Counted from the first letter of the stretch, positions 23,784 to 32,398 are shown. The stretch is 41,138 nucleotides of DNA from Planctomycetota bacterium (GCA_024278775.1 JAJRSP010000052.1:1-41138), one strand, 5' to 3'. The notes: generated by a model from the sequence alone, not told the origin. A program made the numbers and translations.

Positions 23784-25004
23784 CTATGCTGGGGCGCGTC
23801 GGAGGGGCATGGTCATGCATCTTGGGCCGCCCAGCCCGCGAACGAGTTCTGAATCGTCGATGCCGATGCAGGTCACGCCGTGCTCCTCCAGTGCGGCGGT
23901 CGTGCGTTCGTTGCGTTCGTAGGTGATGGCTACGCGCGGGGCAATGGCGAGTGTGTTTGTGCCGTCGGTGCGTTGTTCTCGTGCGGCGAATTGGCCTGTG
24001 CCGCCGGCGGTGTCGATTAAGGTCACGTCGGTTCCGAACTCGTCGCGCAGGATGTCCACGAAGGAGCGGTCTTCGGGGACGCGATTCACGCCGCCCTCGT
24101 CGCCCCCGTTCGACTCGTAACGGTGGATGTATTTGACCTGCTGCATGACCTCGGCGTACCAGACGATCATGCCGCGATCGACGACCGTGAACACGGTGTC
24201 GAGATGCATGAACGATCGCTCCGTGGGGATGGGGACTTCGTAAACGCGCTTCACTTGTCCTTTGGAAAAACACTTGCCGGCGAGCATTTCAATGGTCTCG
24301 CTTCGCGTGCGTTCGCTCGCACCGACCAGCACGGCGTCCGGTGACAGTATGATGACATCCCCGCCCTCGATCGTGTAAGGCCTGTCTTCGGTGGGTTCGT
24401 CCGTGCCGCCGTACACGATTGTGTTGGTCTTGAACTCGGGGTGGTTTTCCAGGACGGCGCGGGTCAGCACGGATTCGCGTACGCGGACGCGGTGGTGCAT
24501 TTTGGAAGAGATGGCTACGTCGCGCACGACGACGGCAGGGTCTCGGCTGAAATAAGCGTTCGGGATTGGGGGCAGCAGGTATTGCGGTTCGTTTTGAAGC
24601 GATGGGATGCGTCGCCCGATGCGTTCGGTGTACTCTTCCGAGGTCAGGCCGGCGAACAGGAGGTCGATTAGTTCGGTTTTGTCCCAGTGGTCCAATGATG
24701 TCATCTCGTCGGCGATGGCGGGTACGCCGGCGTTTTGGCAAACGGTGCGGAGCACAGCGGCTCGCGTGTTGTCGTTGCTCAGGATGTCGGCCAGCAGGTT
24801 TTCGAGGTAGACGACCTCGACGTCCTGTTCGCGCATTTCCCCGACGAAGGCGTCGTGTTCCTCCTGCATGCGTCGCAGGAAAGGTATGTCCTCGAAGAGG
24901 AATTGACGCATGTTGTCATGCATCAGGCGGTCGATTTCGCGGCCCGGGCGGTGGACCAGGACAGCTTCAAGCTTTCCGTACTCGTTATCAATCTGGAATT
25001 TCAC
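23784..25004 (-). CDS. arcA: Arginine deiminase
   Basis: 406 residues, the normal length for the family. It hydrolyses arginine to citrulline and ammonia in the cytoplasm. Motifs: LVHRPGREIDRLMHDN near the N-terminus, YFSRDPAVVVRD, IEGGDV, SFMHLDTVFTVVDRG (catalytic His), TGQFAAREQRTDGTNTLAIAP, and the C-terminal GPRCMTMP with the nucleophilic Cys at about 396. The start is a GTG at 25004 with AGGTGG close upstream. No carbamate kinase or ornithine carbamoyltransferase gene is adjacent, so the usual energy-yielding arc operon is not present here. It is transcribed divergently from the FG-GAP gene to its right. Confidence 0.95.
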   Translation of the reverse strand: MKFQIDNEYGKLEAVLVHRPGREIDRLMHDNMRQFLFEDIPFLRRMQEEHDAFVGEMREQDVEVVYLENLLADILSNDNTRAAVLRTVCQNAGVPAIADEMTSLDHWDKTELIDLLFAGLTSEEYTERIGRRIPSLQNEPQYLLPPIPNAYFSRDPAVVVRDVAISSKMHHRVRVRESVLTRAVLENHPEFKTNTIVYGGTDEPTEDRPYTIEGGDVIILSPDAVLVGASERTRSETIEMLAGKCFSKGQVKRVYEVPIPTERSFMHLDTVFTVVDRGMIVWYAEVMQQVKYIHRYESNGGDEGGVNRVPEDRSFVDILRDEFGTDVTLIDTAGGTGQFAAREQRTDGTNTLAIAPRVAITYERNERTTAALEEHGVTCIGIDDSELVRGLGGPRCMTMPLRRAPA

Positions 25005-25258
25005 ATGCCACCTGTAACATTCACGATTTCAGACAAAGCCGTATCATAACGTCGGTCTGCCCGACGGCACAGCCGTGGGCTTTGGGTGTTCTATCGGCGG
25101 GTAATTCGTATCGTTTTGGGTAATGTTCTCGGGAATCGCGATCCGACGACGAGATTTTCGCTTTCGGACTCTTGGCTTGTGATAGGATAGTCAGCGTGTG
25201 CGGAGAATTCTTGCGAGTCATTCAGTTTGCGATCAGGCGAAAAGTGGAGGCGATTACG

Positions 25259-28075
25259 ATGCGTGTGGATTCTGTGTTGGGGCTGGTTGTGGTCGTTTTG
25301 TTTGCGGTACCGGCGATGGTCGTGGCGGGTGGTCTGCCGGGGGATTTTGACGGGGACAGTGACGTTGATCTCGCGGATTTCGAGGCGTTCAGCGCGTGCG
25401 TCGGGGGCGTGGCTGTTCCTGTCGGCGATCCGGCTTGTTTCGTTTTCGATTTCGACGCCGACAATGACGTGGACCTGTTGGACTGGTGCGTTTTTCAGGG
25501 CGTTTTCACCGGCAGCCACGCGCCGCTCATCGTCGATGCGGGTGTTCTCGAGGCTGCACACGCTGATCTGGACGGTTATTTCGGCAACGGCAACGACCTG
25601 TCCGGCACGGTCATGCAGGAGGGATTCGACACCGTTGATTTCGATATTGAATGGATTGTGGAATCGCAGCCGCCGGGCAGCGGTGTCGTACAAGTTTTCG
25701 ACTCTGGGGCGACGGAGAGCGGTTTTGTCGTTTCGCCGCCCGCACGCGAAGGCGAATACGTGTTTCGCCTCTCGGCTGTAAATACGATTACGCAGCAGGC
25801 TGCTTCCGACACGGTAACTTTGTTTCTGGAAGACTGCCGCCCCATCGCGTTCGCCGGTGTGGATCGCACGGTTAGTGTTCTCTTCCAACAGGCTGGCACG
25901 ATTGTGTTCAGCACCGCCGGCGTGCCGCTGCTCGAAGCGGATGCGTTCGATCCCTGTGGGGACGGCTCTGGTTTGCAGTACCAATGGTCCGTGCTCGTCA
26001 CGCCTGATCCGGAAAGGCAACCGAACGATACGGTAGAGTTAATGCACCCGTTTTCTCCGGGCGACGGTGTTCATTCGGGCGACGTGCTCATCAGCCCGCC
26101 CGGGTTCGATGTCGAACTTACTCTGCTCAGGAGCGACGGCAGCACGACGACGCAGTCCAACACCATTCTTCCCGGGCCTTACGTGTTTGAGGTAACGGTC
26201 ACTTGTCCGGTGTGCGGCCAATCGGATTCCGACTTTGTTATACGGACCATCACGCCAACGTGGACCGCGCAGGCTGCAACGTTTGGAAGTTTGGCTGGGC
26301 TGGCGCCTGCGGGTGGGATTCGGAATCAAGTCATCGCGCCGGATGCGATCGAGACAGCCAACTTTTTGTCTCTTTCAAGAGTTAATGGCTTGATTGCGTT
26401 CCTGTTGTCCGACAACGACGACGCGTTGGGCATGTTTGGCCCTTTCGTTCAGCCGGTTGTCGCCGATGACGGCATAGAGGAATTGATGATCCCCAACCCG
26501 GCGGTCCAAGCCGGTACTTACACGTTCAGAGCGAGTTTGGCTGCGGGCAAGGCGGGCACGAGTTATGGCGACACCGGTGTGAATCTGCTTGTTGGAACCG
26601 ATCTGGAAGCTGGCATACCGTTCACGCAGCTTGACATCACAGCCGCTCAAATCGGTGCGCCGCAGTCGAGTGCCGGTGGGCGTCTGTACGCCGGACGTGC
26701 GTATGACGACCTTGGCAGTGCTGCGAACTCCACCGCCAACAGTGAGGCGCTTCGTGGTCAGAACATCCTGTTCGCTGACATCAAGAACAACGGTGACCTG
26801 CACCTGATTGTGTGGGGTGGTGACGATGCGAACAACAACTACGACGCTCAGGACGTTCGCATTTACGGGCCGGTGAACAATCAGGTCGGCAATGCGAACA
26901 CGCTGGACATCGAGCGCGAGAACTTCGTTTTCCTCGAACAAATCGATACTGGATGCACGGTGAGCGATGTGGCCATCGGGCCGCTTCGTGGGAACGCGGC
27001 CCGGCCGGAAATCGTCGTCGTCTGCCACGCGGCCGATCCGCTCGTGAAGATTTACCATAACAACGGTACCACTGGTTTGACCGACAAGGTTTATTCGGTG
27101 ACGGCCAATCAGACGGCTGCTGCAACACCAACAACCATTACGCTCGATTATTTGAACTCGAATGTTGCAAGCCTGCCTCCACGCCTCAAATTAGCGCCCT
27201 TCACCAGCACGTTGTACTACGACTTGATCCTCGGCGATCCGGGCTTTGACGCGAGTGCTGACGGGTTTATCGAGGGCTTGGTGGCGGTGTTGCAGGGTGG
27301 GCCAAGCGGCGCAATACCGGTGCCCGGTTTTTCAGTAGCCACCGGGGTCTTGTTCGACAGTCTTCCAGTTGGCACGTGGAAAATCTTTACTGGTTCCGCC
27401 ACCGACGCGGATGACGAGGAGTTCTTTGGTTTTTCGCTGGCTTCCGGCAGCTTTACCGATGCACTCCTGCATGACATTTACGTCGGAGCACCGGGTAACG
27501 ACGCTGCAACAAGCAACAATGCTGACATCCCAGGTTCCGTGTACCGCATACCGGCGGGAACGGCCTTGGATGGTGTAGAAACTCCCGCTACACAATTGGG
27601 AGTTGCGTGGGCTGGCGAAGCGGATGGCGATCAGTTCGGCTTCAACGTCGCAACGACGGCTTCGGGGCAGGTTTGCGTTGCCGCGACCCAGAATGGTCAC
27701 ACGGCGAACACCGCCAATGGTAACGGCAAGGTCTACGTTTATCCGGCGGCCACTGCCAACGCGGCGGGCGCGGGTACGATTCCGGGTCTCGCAGGTGAGC
27801 AGGCCAGTGACTTCTTCGGTCAGCGATTGGCCACCGGGATGTTTGAGGGTGGTCCTGTTCTGCTGGCTGCTTCGCCGGGGGGCAACTATTTCAAGATCAT
27901 TCGGACGGGCGGAACGCTGACGAATCCGATCGTGGCGATGACCAAGGTGACCATTGCCGACGTCGATACCACGCAGATCCTTGTCATCGGCGACATCAAC
28001 GGTGACGGCAAGAACGATGTCCTGACTTCCGAGCAGGACCGCGATCTTGTTACGGTATTATGGGGTCGGGAATAG
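25259..28075 (+). CDS. Secreted dockerin-like / FG-GAP repeat protein
   Basis: 938 residues from ATG 25259 (GGAGG eight bases upstream). A signal peptide (SVLGLVVVVLFAVPAMVVAGG) is followed at once by two EF/dockerin-like loops (GDFDGDSDVDLADFEAF and DFDADNDVDLLDWCVF), each followed by a cysteine. The middle contains Ig/PKD-like beta domains. The last 400 residues hold FG-GAP-type units (LASGSFTDALLHDIYVGAPGND, FNVATTASGQVCVAATQNG, LATGMFEGGPVLLAASPGG, VIGDINGDGKNDVLTSEQD). It is probably a large cell-surface or exported adhesin-like protein. It shares loops and propeller units with the 19880-23122 protein but has no enzyme domain. Confidence 0.8.
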   Translation: MRVDSVLGLVVVVLFAVPAMVVAGGLPGDFDGDSDVDLADFEAFSACVGGVAVPVGDPACFVFDFDADNDVDLLDWCVFQGVFTGSHAPLIVDAGVLEAAHADLDGYFGNGNDLSGTVMQEGFDTVDFDIEWIVESQPPGSGVVQVFDSGATESGFVVSPPAREGEYVFRLSAVNTITQQAASDTVTLFLEDCRPIAFAGVDRTVSVLFQQAGTIVFSTAGVPLLEADAFDPCGDGSGLQYQWSVLVTPDPERQPNDTVELMHPFSPGDGVHSGDVLISPPGFDVELTLLRSDGSTTTQSNTILPGPYVFEVTVTCPVCGQSDSDFVIRTITPTWTAQAATFGSLAGLAPAGGIRNQVIAPDAIETANFLSLSRVNGLIAFLLSDNDDALGMFGPFVQPVVADDGIEELMIPNPAVQAGTYTFRASLAAGKAGTSYGDTGVNLLVGTDLEAGIPFTQLDITAAQIGAPQSSAGGRLYAGRAYDDLGSAANSTANSEALRGQNILFADIKNNGDLHLIVWGGDDANNNYDAQDVRIYGPVNNQVGNANTLDIERENFVFLEQIDTGCTVSDVAIGPLRGNAARPEIVVVCHAADPLVKIYHNNGTTGLTDKVYSVTANQTAAATPTTITLDYLNSNVASLPPRLKLAPFTSTLYYDLILGDPGFDASADGFIEGLVAVLQGGPSGAIPVPGFSVATGVLFDSLPVGTWKIFTGSATDADDEEFFGFSLASGSFTDALLHDIYVGAPGNDAATSNNADIPGSVYRIPAGTALDGVETPATQLGVAWAGEADGDQFGFNVATTASGQVCVAATQNGHTANTANGNGKVYVYPAATANAAGAGTIPGLAGEQASDFFGQRLATGMFEGGPVLLAASPGGNYFKIIRTGGTLTNPIVAMTKVTIADVDTTQILVIGDINGDGKNDVLTSEQDRDLVTVLWGRE

Positions 28076-28133
28076 ACGCGTTTGAGTGCATTCGACGGGT
28101 TCGAGGTGACGTTCGCTGGTGTTGCTCGAAAAA

Positions 28134-28159
28134 CCGCGCGGACTGAAGTCCGCGGCTCG
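28134..28159. repeat. Dispersed palindromic repeat, family B, copy 3 (reverse orientation)
   Basis: CCGCGCGGACTGAAGTCCGC followed by GGCTCG, the reverse complement of the core of 2672-2709 and 6278-6315. It sits between two convergent genes. Confidence 0.85.
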
Positions 28160-28168
28160 CTTCGTGTG

Positions 28169-28804
28169 TCAATGATCTGCGCGCGTCAGCATGCCGGCTT
28201 CGTGATCGTTTGCGCTGTCCGGATTCCACACGCGTACGTCGCTGATTTCGTAGCGCAGTTGCAGATCGTCGAGTGAGGCTGTCTTTCCGGTAAGCCAGCG
28301 GTGTGTCGAGAAAATACGGGTGGAACCGGGAAGCAGCGGCCCGCGCCAATCCCGATCCGCTGCGATCGGGGTGGCTGCCCATTCGTTCGACTCAGCCACA
28401 GGATCGCCGTTCGCGTCCGTGACGACGATGCGCATGGACAAGAGTGACACGACCTCGTCACCCATGTTGTGTACTTCGATCACCGGGCGATAGCCGTGTC
28501 GGCCGTCCGCGAAACGCACATCCACGCTGATCTCGCGTGCGTAGTCGGGCCTGCGTTCGTCGTTGAGCATGTCCGCCATTGCGGGGGGGAGGGCGTCGAT
28601 CACTTCCGGCAGCCCGCGTACGATGGCTTCGCCAAGCTCGAACAGATTGCCCGTCTTGCGATCCACGACGTCGAGGCTATAGAGCCCGATGGTTGTGACG
28701 CTCAGAATCACCGTCGTGACCACGACCGTCGTTCCGAGTGCGGCCATTCCGAAAAAGGACATGCGTTTTTGTGCCACTTCCTGACCTTGTCGATTACCAA
28801 ACAT
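28169..28804 (-). CDS. Membrane-anchored protein of unknown function
   Basis: 211 residues. One transmembrane helix near the N-terminus (FGMAALGTTVVVTTVILSVT) anchors a soluble domain outside the cytoplasm. That domain has beta-rich segments (REISVDVRFADGRHGYRPVI, EVHNMGDEVVSLLSMRIVV, YEISDVRVWNPDSAND), resembling FxLYD or similar Ig-like folds. No catalytic residues are apparent. It converges on the FG-GAP gene and is divergent from the pseudopilin gene. Function unknown. Confidence 0.7.
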   Translation of the reverse strand: MFGNRQGQEVAQKRMSFFGMAALGTTVVVTTVILSVTTIGLYSLDVVDRKTGNLFELGEAIVRGLPEVIDALPPAMADMLNDERRPDYAREISVDVRFADGRHGYRPVIEVHNMGDEVVSLLSMRIVVTDANGDPVAESNEWAATPIAADRDWRGPLLPGSTRIFSTHRWLTGKTASLDDLQLRYEISDVRVWNPDSANDHEAGMLTRADH

Positions 28805-29236
28805 GACTCGTTCTCCAGCCGGTGCGAAAACACTCTGACAGCATTACTGGGGACTTATTCGCTGGCCGCCGGGAATTATTTGCGCGGGCTGGAAATGCGT
28901 GTTCCGCAGGTCACCCGCTTCGGCTGAATGCCCTGTAACGTTTTATCGGACAAGGGATTACAGCTATAACCTTCGATGTTGGTTTGGTTATGCCGGGTTG
29001 CGCGGCTTTCGCCGCCGGCTTGGCCGTGTTGAGTTGCGCACATTACACTCCGGCCGCTCCATTACTGTCGCGGTTCTGATGGGGTCGCTCCCTTCGTGCT
29101 TCCGCATTGGTCGCTCTCAGTGTCGCGGTTCTGATAAACCGCAATCGCCCCGCTGGAAGTGTTATGCGTCGCCCCGGTTCCTGTTTCGATATCGTATCCT
29201 CGAATCGTAGCAGTGCATCGAGCGGAGCAGCCTGGC
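28805..29236. other. Divergent intergenic region with a family D repeat
   Basis: 432 bp without a supported gene. It must hold the promoters of the membrane protein and pseudopilin genes, but no clear boxes were identified. A copy of the family D repeat (CCGGCCGCTCCATTACTGTC) is at 29049-29082 and a partial copy (GTGTCGCGGTTCTGAT) begins near 29120. Confidence 0.55.
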
Positions 29237-29830
29237 ATGGAATGCCGCAACCGAAAACTCGTCAACCACTCACGACACAGACGCGGGTTCAGTCTCGTCG
29301 AGCTGGTGCTGGTCATACTGATTATCGGAATCATCGGTGCGATCGCCGTGCCGCGCGTCTCCCGCTCGGGGCGGAGGGCGGCAGTCGCGGCTGTCAAAGC
29401 CAACGTCTCCAACGTCCGCAAAGCGATCGAATGCTACTACGCCGAGCACAGGGCGTATCCCGGTTACGCGTCGGGCGGAGGCGCTGACAACGCGATGTTC
29501 ATCGAGCAGTTGACCAAGTATTCAGACGCCAAGGGTAACACGAGCGACACACGCGGTGGGCAATTCGTCTATGGCCCGTATCTGCGCCCGCCGTTTCCTG
29601 CCAATCCGATCAACGGGCTGAGCAACGTGCAGGTCAAGACCAATCCGGGTGACGCGAACCCAGCCTTGAGTGCCGCGGGTTGGGTGGCGGTTCTGAGTAC
29701 CGGGAAATTTCGCGTGAACGCTTCGACGGAACAACTCGTGGATCGTGGTGGCAAGGCTGAGGAAGTCGCCGACATGCTGAATAAAGCCGTTGGAGACGTG
29801 CAAACGATCATCACCGGGATGGGCGGATGA
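29237..29830 (+). CDS. Type II secretion/type IV pilus-like pseudopilin (GspG-like)
   Basis: 197 residues from ATG 29237, with GGAG nine bases upstream. A basic leader ends at RRG, then FSLVELVLVILIIGIIG, the standard prepilin cleavage site with Glu at +5 and a hydrophobic helix. The rest (AVAAVKANVSNVRKAIECYYAEHRAYPGY) is the long helix and start of the globular head as in GspG. The protein would be cleaved by prepilin peptidase and assembled into a pseudopilus. No other type II secretion gene is next to it; isolated pseudopilin genes are common in planctomycetes. Confidence 0.88.
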   Translation: MECRNRKLVNHSRHRRGFSLVELVLVILIIGIIGAIAVPRVSRSGRRAAVAAVKANVSNVRKAIECYYAEHRAYPGYASGGGADNAMFIEQLTKYSDAKGNTSDTRGGQFVYGPYLRPPFPANPINGLSNVQVKTNPGDANPALSAAGWVAVLSTGKFRVNASTEQLVDRGGKAEEVADMLNKAVGDVQTIITGMGG

Positions 29831-29849
29831 TTGTTCCCGTGTGTCGCGT

Positions 29850-30683
29850 TTATTCAAGAGTGAGTTGGACGTCACCGTGTCGAACCCGGTGCCGGCCGTT
29901 TTCGGCGGCCGCGTAAAGGCGAAGCACGCTTTCCGCCGCAAGCGATTTTCCGAACTGGGCGGCTACCGTGTCCGCGTCGCCGTCACTGCCTTTGGGGCAG
30001 TCCCACGAGACGATGCATGGTTTGGTCGCCGTGGTCTCGGACGCAGCCCGTCGCAGGAGATAGACGCACGCTCCTTCGGACCAGACATCTCCGTTGTCCG
30101 GCCCGTGCCGCGAGCCGCCCATCCCGGACACCAATGCGTCGGACAAAACCTCGAACCCGCCCGCGACGGCTAGGTCCGCTTCATGGTTCGCGAGCAAAGC
30201 GCACGCTTTCGCGATCGCGCTCATCCCGGATGACGCTCCCGAAGCCAGCGTGAGGTTGGGGCCTCGGATTCCGAACGCGCGGGCCATCGCCCCAGAGACG
30301 AAGTTTCCCACGGTTTGCGGAAAGTGAATCGGGCTGACAAATCGGGCGCTCTGCTCGCGCACCTCCTCGGCGAACTGTATCATTCCGGCTTGGCCTGCGA
30401 ACGCGCTCCCCAGCACAAGCGCGGTCCGATCCGAGGCCAACTCGGCAGCGTCGATTCCCGCGTCGGCGCAGGCGTGGCGGATCGCGAGGGCTGTGATCCA
30501 GGCGGATCGATCCTGCTTCACCTCGTTTGGGGCATCGGCCAAGTCTTCGAGAAGCGTATCGGGCACAGCCCAATAGAGCGCGCCGGCTGGGCAGAGCGCT
30601 TTCGGGGCGGCAAACACGTCACCGGCTGGACCGGCTGCGAACGGTGCGACGACCCCTGTTCCTTCGATGGTGATTTTCGACAC
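29850..30683 (-). CDS. Short ketoacyl-synthase-like protein lacking the active-site Cys
   Basis: 277 residues from GTG 30683, with GGAG seven bases upstream; the ATG at 30716 lies in an inserted element. The sequence follows the thiolase fold of beta-ketoacyl synthases (ITIEGTGVVAPFA, RHACADAGIDAAEL, ALVLGSAFAG, GNFVSGAMARAFGIRGPNLTLASGASSG, AGGFEVLSDALV, EGACVYLLRR). Where active enzymes have T-A-C-x-S-G, this one has S-G-A-S-S-G, so the nucleophile is replaced. The usual C-terminal half with two His is much reduced. It resembles the short ketoacyl-synthase-like partners (chain-length-factor type) and probably acts as a non-catalytic partner or is decaying. Confidence 0.75.
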   Translation of the reverse strand: MSKITIEGTGVVAPFAAGPAGDVFAAPKALCPAGALYWAVPDTLLEDLADAPNEVKQDRSAWITALAIRHACADAGIDAAELASDRTALVLGSAFAGQAGMIQFAEEVREQSARFVSPIHFPQTVGNFVSGAMARAFGIRGPNLTLASGASSGMSAIAKACALLANHEADLAVAGGFEVLSDALVSGMGGSRHGPDNGDVWSEGACVYLLRRAASETTATKPCIVSWDCPKGSDGDADTVAAQFGKSLAAESVLRLYAAAENGRHRVRHGDVQLTLE

Positions 30684-30697
30684 GTGAGTTCTCCGGT

Positions 30698-30955
30698 GGT
30701 AACAGGTCAGCCGCATGCAATGTCATATGACGATAAACACCGCAGGGACGAGACTTTTTCGTGCAGACGCAACGATTGCCCTCTTCCTCCCCTCCTTGCG
30801 AAGGAGGGGCTGGGGGAGGTTCTTTTTGCAAAGCGACGCGTTGCTCTGGTCCAAACCCCCCTGTATCCCCCCTTTTTAAGGGGGGAAAAGATTGTTCCCT
30901 GTCGCAAGGAAAGGACAAAAAATATGCACACATTGCACATGGCTGACCTGTTACC
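30698..30955. mobile_element. 258-bp MITE-like element with terminal inverted repeats and 6-bp target duplication
   Basis: Left end GGTAACAGGTCAGCC (30698-30712) and right end GGCTGACCTGTTACC (30941-30955) are perfect inverted repeats of 15 bp, extendable to 26 bp with three mismatches (TGCAATGT at the inner side). TCCGGT flanks the element at both ends (30692-30697 and 30956-30961), which fits target-site duplication. Inside are two strong palindromes: CCCCTCCTT/AAGGAGGGG (30789-30809) and CCCCCC/GGGGGG around TTTTTAA (30867-30885). No transposase is encoded. It sits about nine bases upstream of the ribosome site of the ketoacyl-synthase-like gene and may control or disrupt its expression. 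Confidence 0.85.
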
Positions 30956-31140
30956 TCCGGTGATGGTGAAGCTGCGAATCTAACGGTTCGCCGCCCGATT
31001 GGCCACCGAAGTCGAAAATCCTGCCGTCGATCGCCCTTTCGGGACGGTTTTGGCAATTCACGTAAACGCTTTGGGCAGCGTGGTTTGCCTGACTGTTAGC
31101 CTTGGATTTTCCGCTTTTCTCTATTATCGGAAGAAGTTTC

Positions 31141-31171
31141 TTGACACAGGATGCCCTTCGGCGCATACTAT
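31141..31171 (+). promoter_or_regulatory. Sigma70-type promoter of the small RNA candidate
   Basis: A perfect -35 box TTGACA at 31141-31146. The -10 is CATACT (31164-31169, 17-bp spacer) or TACTAT (31166-31171, 19-bp spacer). Predicted start of transcription is near 31176-31178. Confidence 0.65.
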
Positions 31172-31177
31172 TGTTGT

Positions 31178-31257
31178 GTTCCGGAAGCCACCTCCTCCGG
31201 CTAAAGGAACCGTTCACAAGGCACCTCGGGAGAGAGAGTCTCGCGGGGTGTTTTTTT
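31178..31257 (+). ncRNA. Candidate small RNA with an anti-Shine-Dalgarno loop (about 80 nt)
   Basis: The predicted start coincides with a 5' hairpin. The outer stem is GTTCC (31178-31182) with GGAAC (31206-31210). The inner stem AGCC/GGCT closes a nine-base loop ACCTCCTCC (31190-31198); an alternative stem CCGGA/TCCGG also leaves CCACCTCC in the loop. The loop is complementary to GGAGG-type ribosome sites and resembles the 3' end of 16S rRNA. A short linker then leads to a strong intrinsic terminator. No start codon with an open frame is present. Neighbouring genes are more than 300 bp away on the downstream side. The RNA is predicted, not observed. Confidence 0.65.
31222..31257 (+). terminator. 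Intrinsic terminator of the small RNA candidate
   Basis: CACCTCG pairs with CGGGGTG (one T-G pair), followed inward by one mismatch and GAGA/TCTC with a five-base loop; then TTTTTTT at 31251-31257. Confidence 0.82.
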
Positions 31258-31373
31258 GCGCACACCGCGGCGACGCGATTTCACCTGTTCATTTTGAGTT
31301 TCCGGGCGGGTCGGTGCCGGTTCAGCGGGCGGTTTTTTCGGGGGTCGTCGTGGTTATTGTGGTCGTCTGACGG

Positions 31374-31440
31374 ACGCTGCTTCCACAGAGAATGCCCTCT
31401 GACATCTTAGCGTCCGCTAAACGGCAAGCCACGGTCACGC
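31374..31440. repeat. Dispersed repeat, family F, copy 2
   Basis: GGACGCT (31374-31380) and AGCGTCC form a stem as in copy 1. They are followed by CGCTAAACGGCAAGCCACGG, identical to 23618-23693 in this part. The second hairpin arm of copy 1 is missing. Confidence 0.75.
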
Positions 31441-31588
31441 ACACTGACCCTTTCGGGGCTGACCAAACCGTACCACGAAAAATGGGCGCACCCATCAGCG
31501 TGGTGCTTCGCTTGCTTGAACTTGTTGCTCCACAGGATTGCTTCTAACATGCGCCGCTGGTGAGCGCCTTTAGGTCGGGAGCATCGTT

Positions 31589-32353
31589 TTGTTCAATGTG
31601 AAGCGAATTCGGTTGGTTGCGATGGTCGTCGGTGTTGCGGTTTTGGCTTGCGGATTGGGGATTGCGCGGGCGGACGGTCCGGAAGAAACGGTGGAGCAAA
31701 TCCTGGACCGTATCGAGGCGCGCGGGGATTCGATTGAGGATATTCGCTGTCGCGTCGTGTTTTCGGAAGAGGATCGCATCACCGAAGACACCACGCTGCG
31801 CACGGGGACGATCGCGTTCAAACGCCGGAAGCCGTACCCGATTTTTCTGATCACGTTCGACAAGGTGGTGCAGGACGGGCGCGTCAGCCGTACGCGAAGC
31901 TGGTATTACTTTGACGGTCGCTACTTTTTCGAAGCCAAGGAGCGGTCGAAGTCGATCATCAAGCGCGACTTGGCACCGCCGGGGACGGAACTGGATTTGT
32001 TCAGCATCGACAAGGCGCCGTTCCCCATCCCGTTCGGCCAGAAAAAGGCTGAAATACTGGCTAACTTCGATGTTGTGCTGGGGTCGCCGGCGGAGGATAT
32101 GCCCACGGCGAAGCATCTTATCTGCACGCCGAAGCCAACGAGTCGATTCGTGAGACAGTATGAACGCGTTGAGTTCTTCGTAGCGCCGGGATTGAATCTT
32201 CCTCGGCGGATCATCATCACAGCCAACCCGGCGGACAAGGTGATGACGGCTGACTTTCCCGACCTTTCGACCGGATCGATCAATGCCGGCTTGCGCGACA
32301 AGGACCTTCACCTGCCGCGCGATACATCAACGTACACTGTGGCTGAGGAGTGA
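31589..32353 (+). CDS. LolA-like secreted outer-membrane lipoprotein carrier family protein
   Basis: 254 residues starting at TTG 31589, which has GGGAG seven bases upstream; the next start codon (GTG 31598) is too far from it. A signal peptide (VAMVVGVAVLACGLGIARADG) is followed by a LolA-type repeat of strands: VEQILDRIEARGDSIEDIRC, GTIAFKRRKPYPIFLITFDK, SWYYFDGRYFFEAKERSKSI, RDLAPPGTELDLFSI. This half-open beta-barrel fold binds lipids or lipoprotein tails in the periplasm. No lolB or lolCDE gene is near, so it may be one of the many uncharacterised LolA-like proteins of planctomycetes. tdh follows 45 bp downstream on the same strand. Confidence 0.7.
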   Translation: MFNVKRIRLVAMVVGVAVLACGLGIARADGPEETVEQILDRIEARGDSIEDIRCRVVFSEEDRITEDTTLRTGTIAFKRRKPYPIFLITFDKVVQDGRVSRTRSWYYFDGRYFFEAKERSKSIIKRDLAPPGTELDLFSIDKAPFPIPFGQKKAEILANFDVVLGSPAEDMPTAKHLICTPKPTSRFVRQYERVEFFVAPGLNLPRRIIITANPADKVMTADFPDLSTGSINAGLRDKDLHLPRDTSTYTVAEE

Positions 32354-32398
32354 CAGGTTGCGGCACTTCTTTGATCGCTCATCGCGGCGCGTGCATTT

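Noticed and set aside
31178..31257. SRP (4.5S), 6S or tmRNA identity for the small RNA
   Set aside because: The conserved SRP tetraloop segment, 6S open bubble and tmRNA tRNA-like ends are all absent.
31097..31260. Reading the anti-SD hairpin region as a riboswitch or attenuator for the LolA-like gene
   Set aside because: The terminator ends more than 300 bp before that gene, and no second anti-terminator arrangement was found; a stand-alone small RNA fits better.
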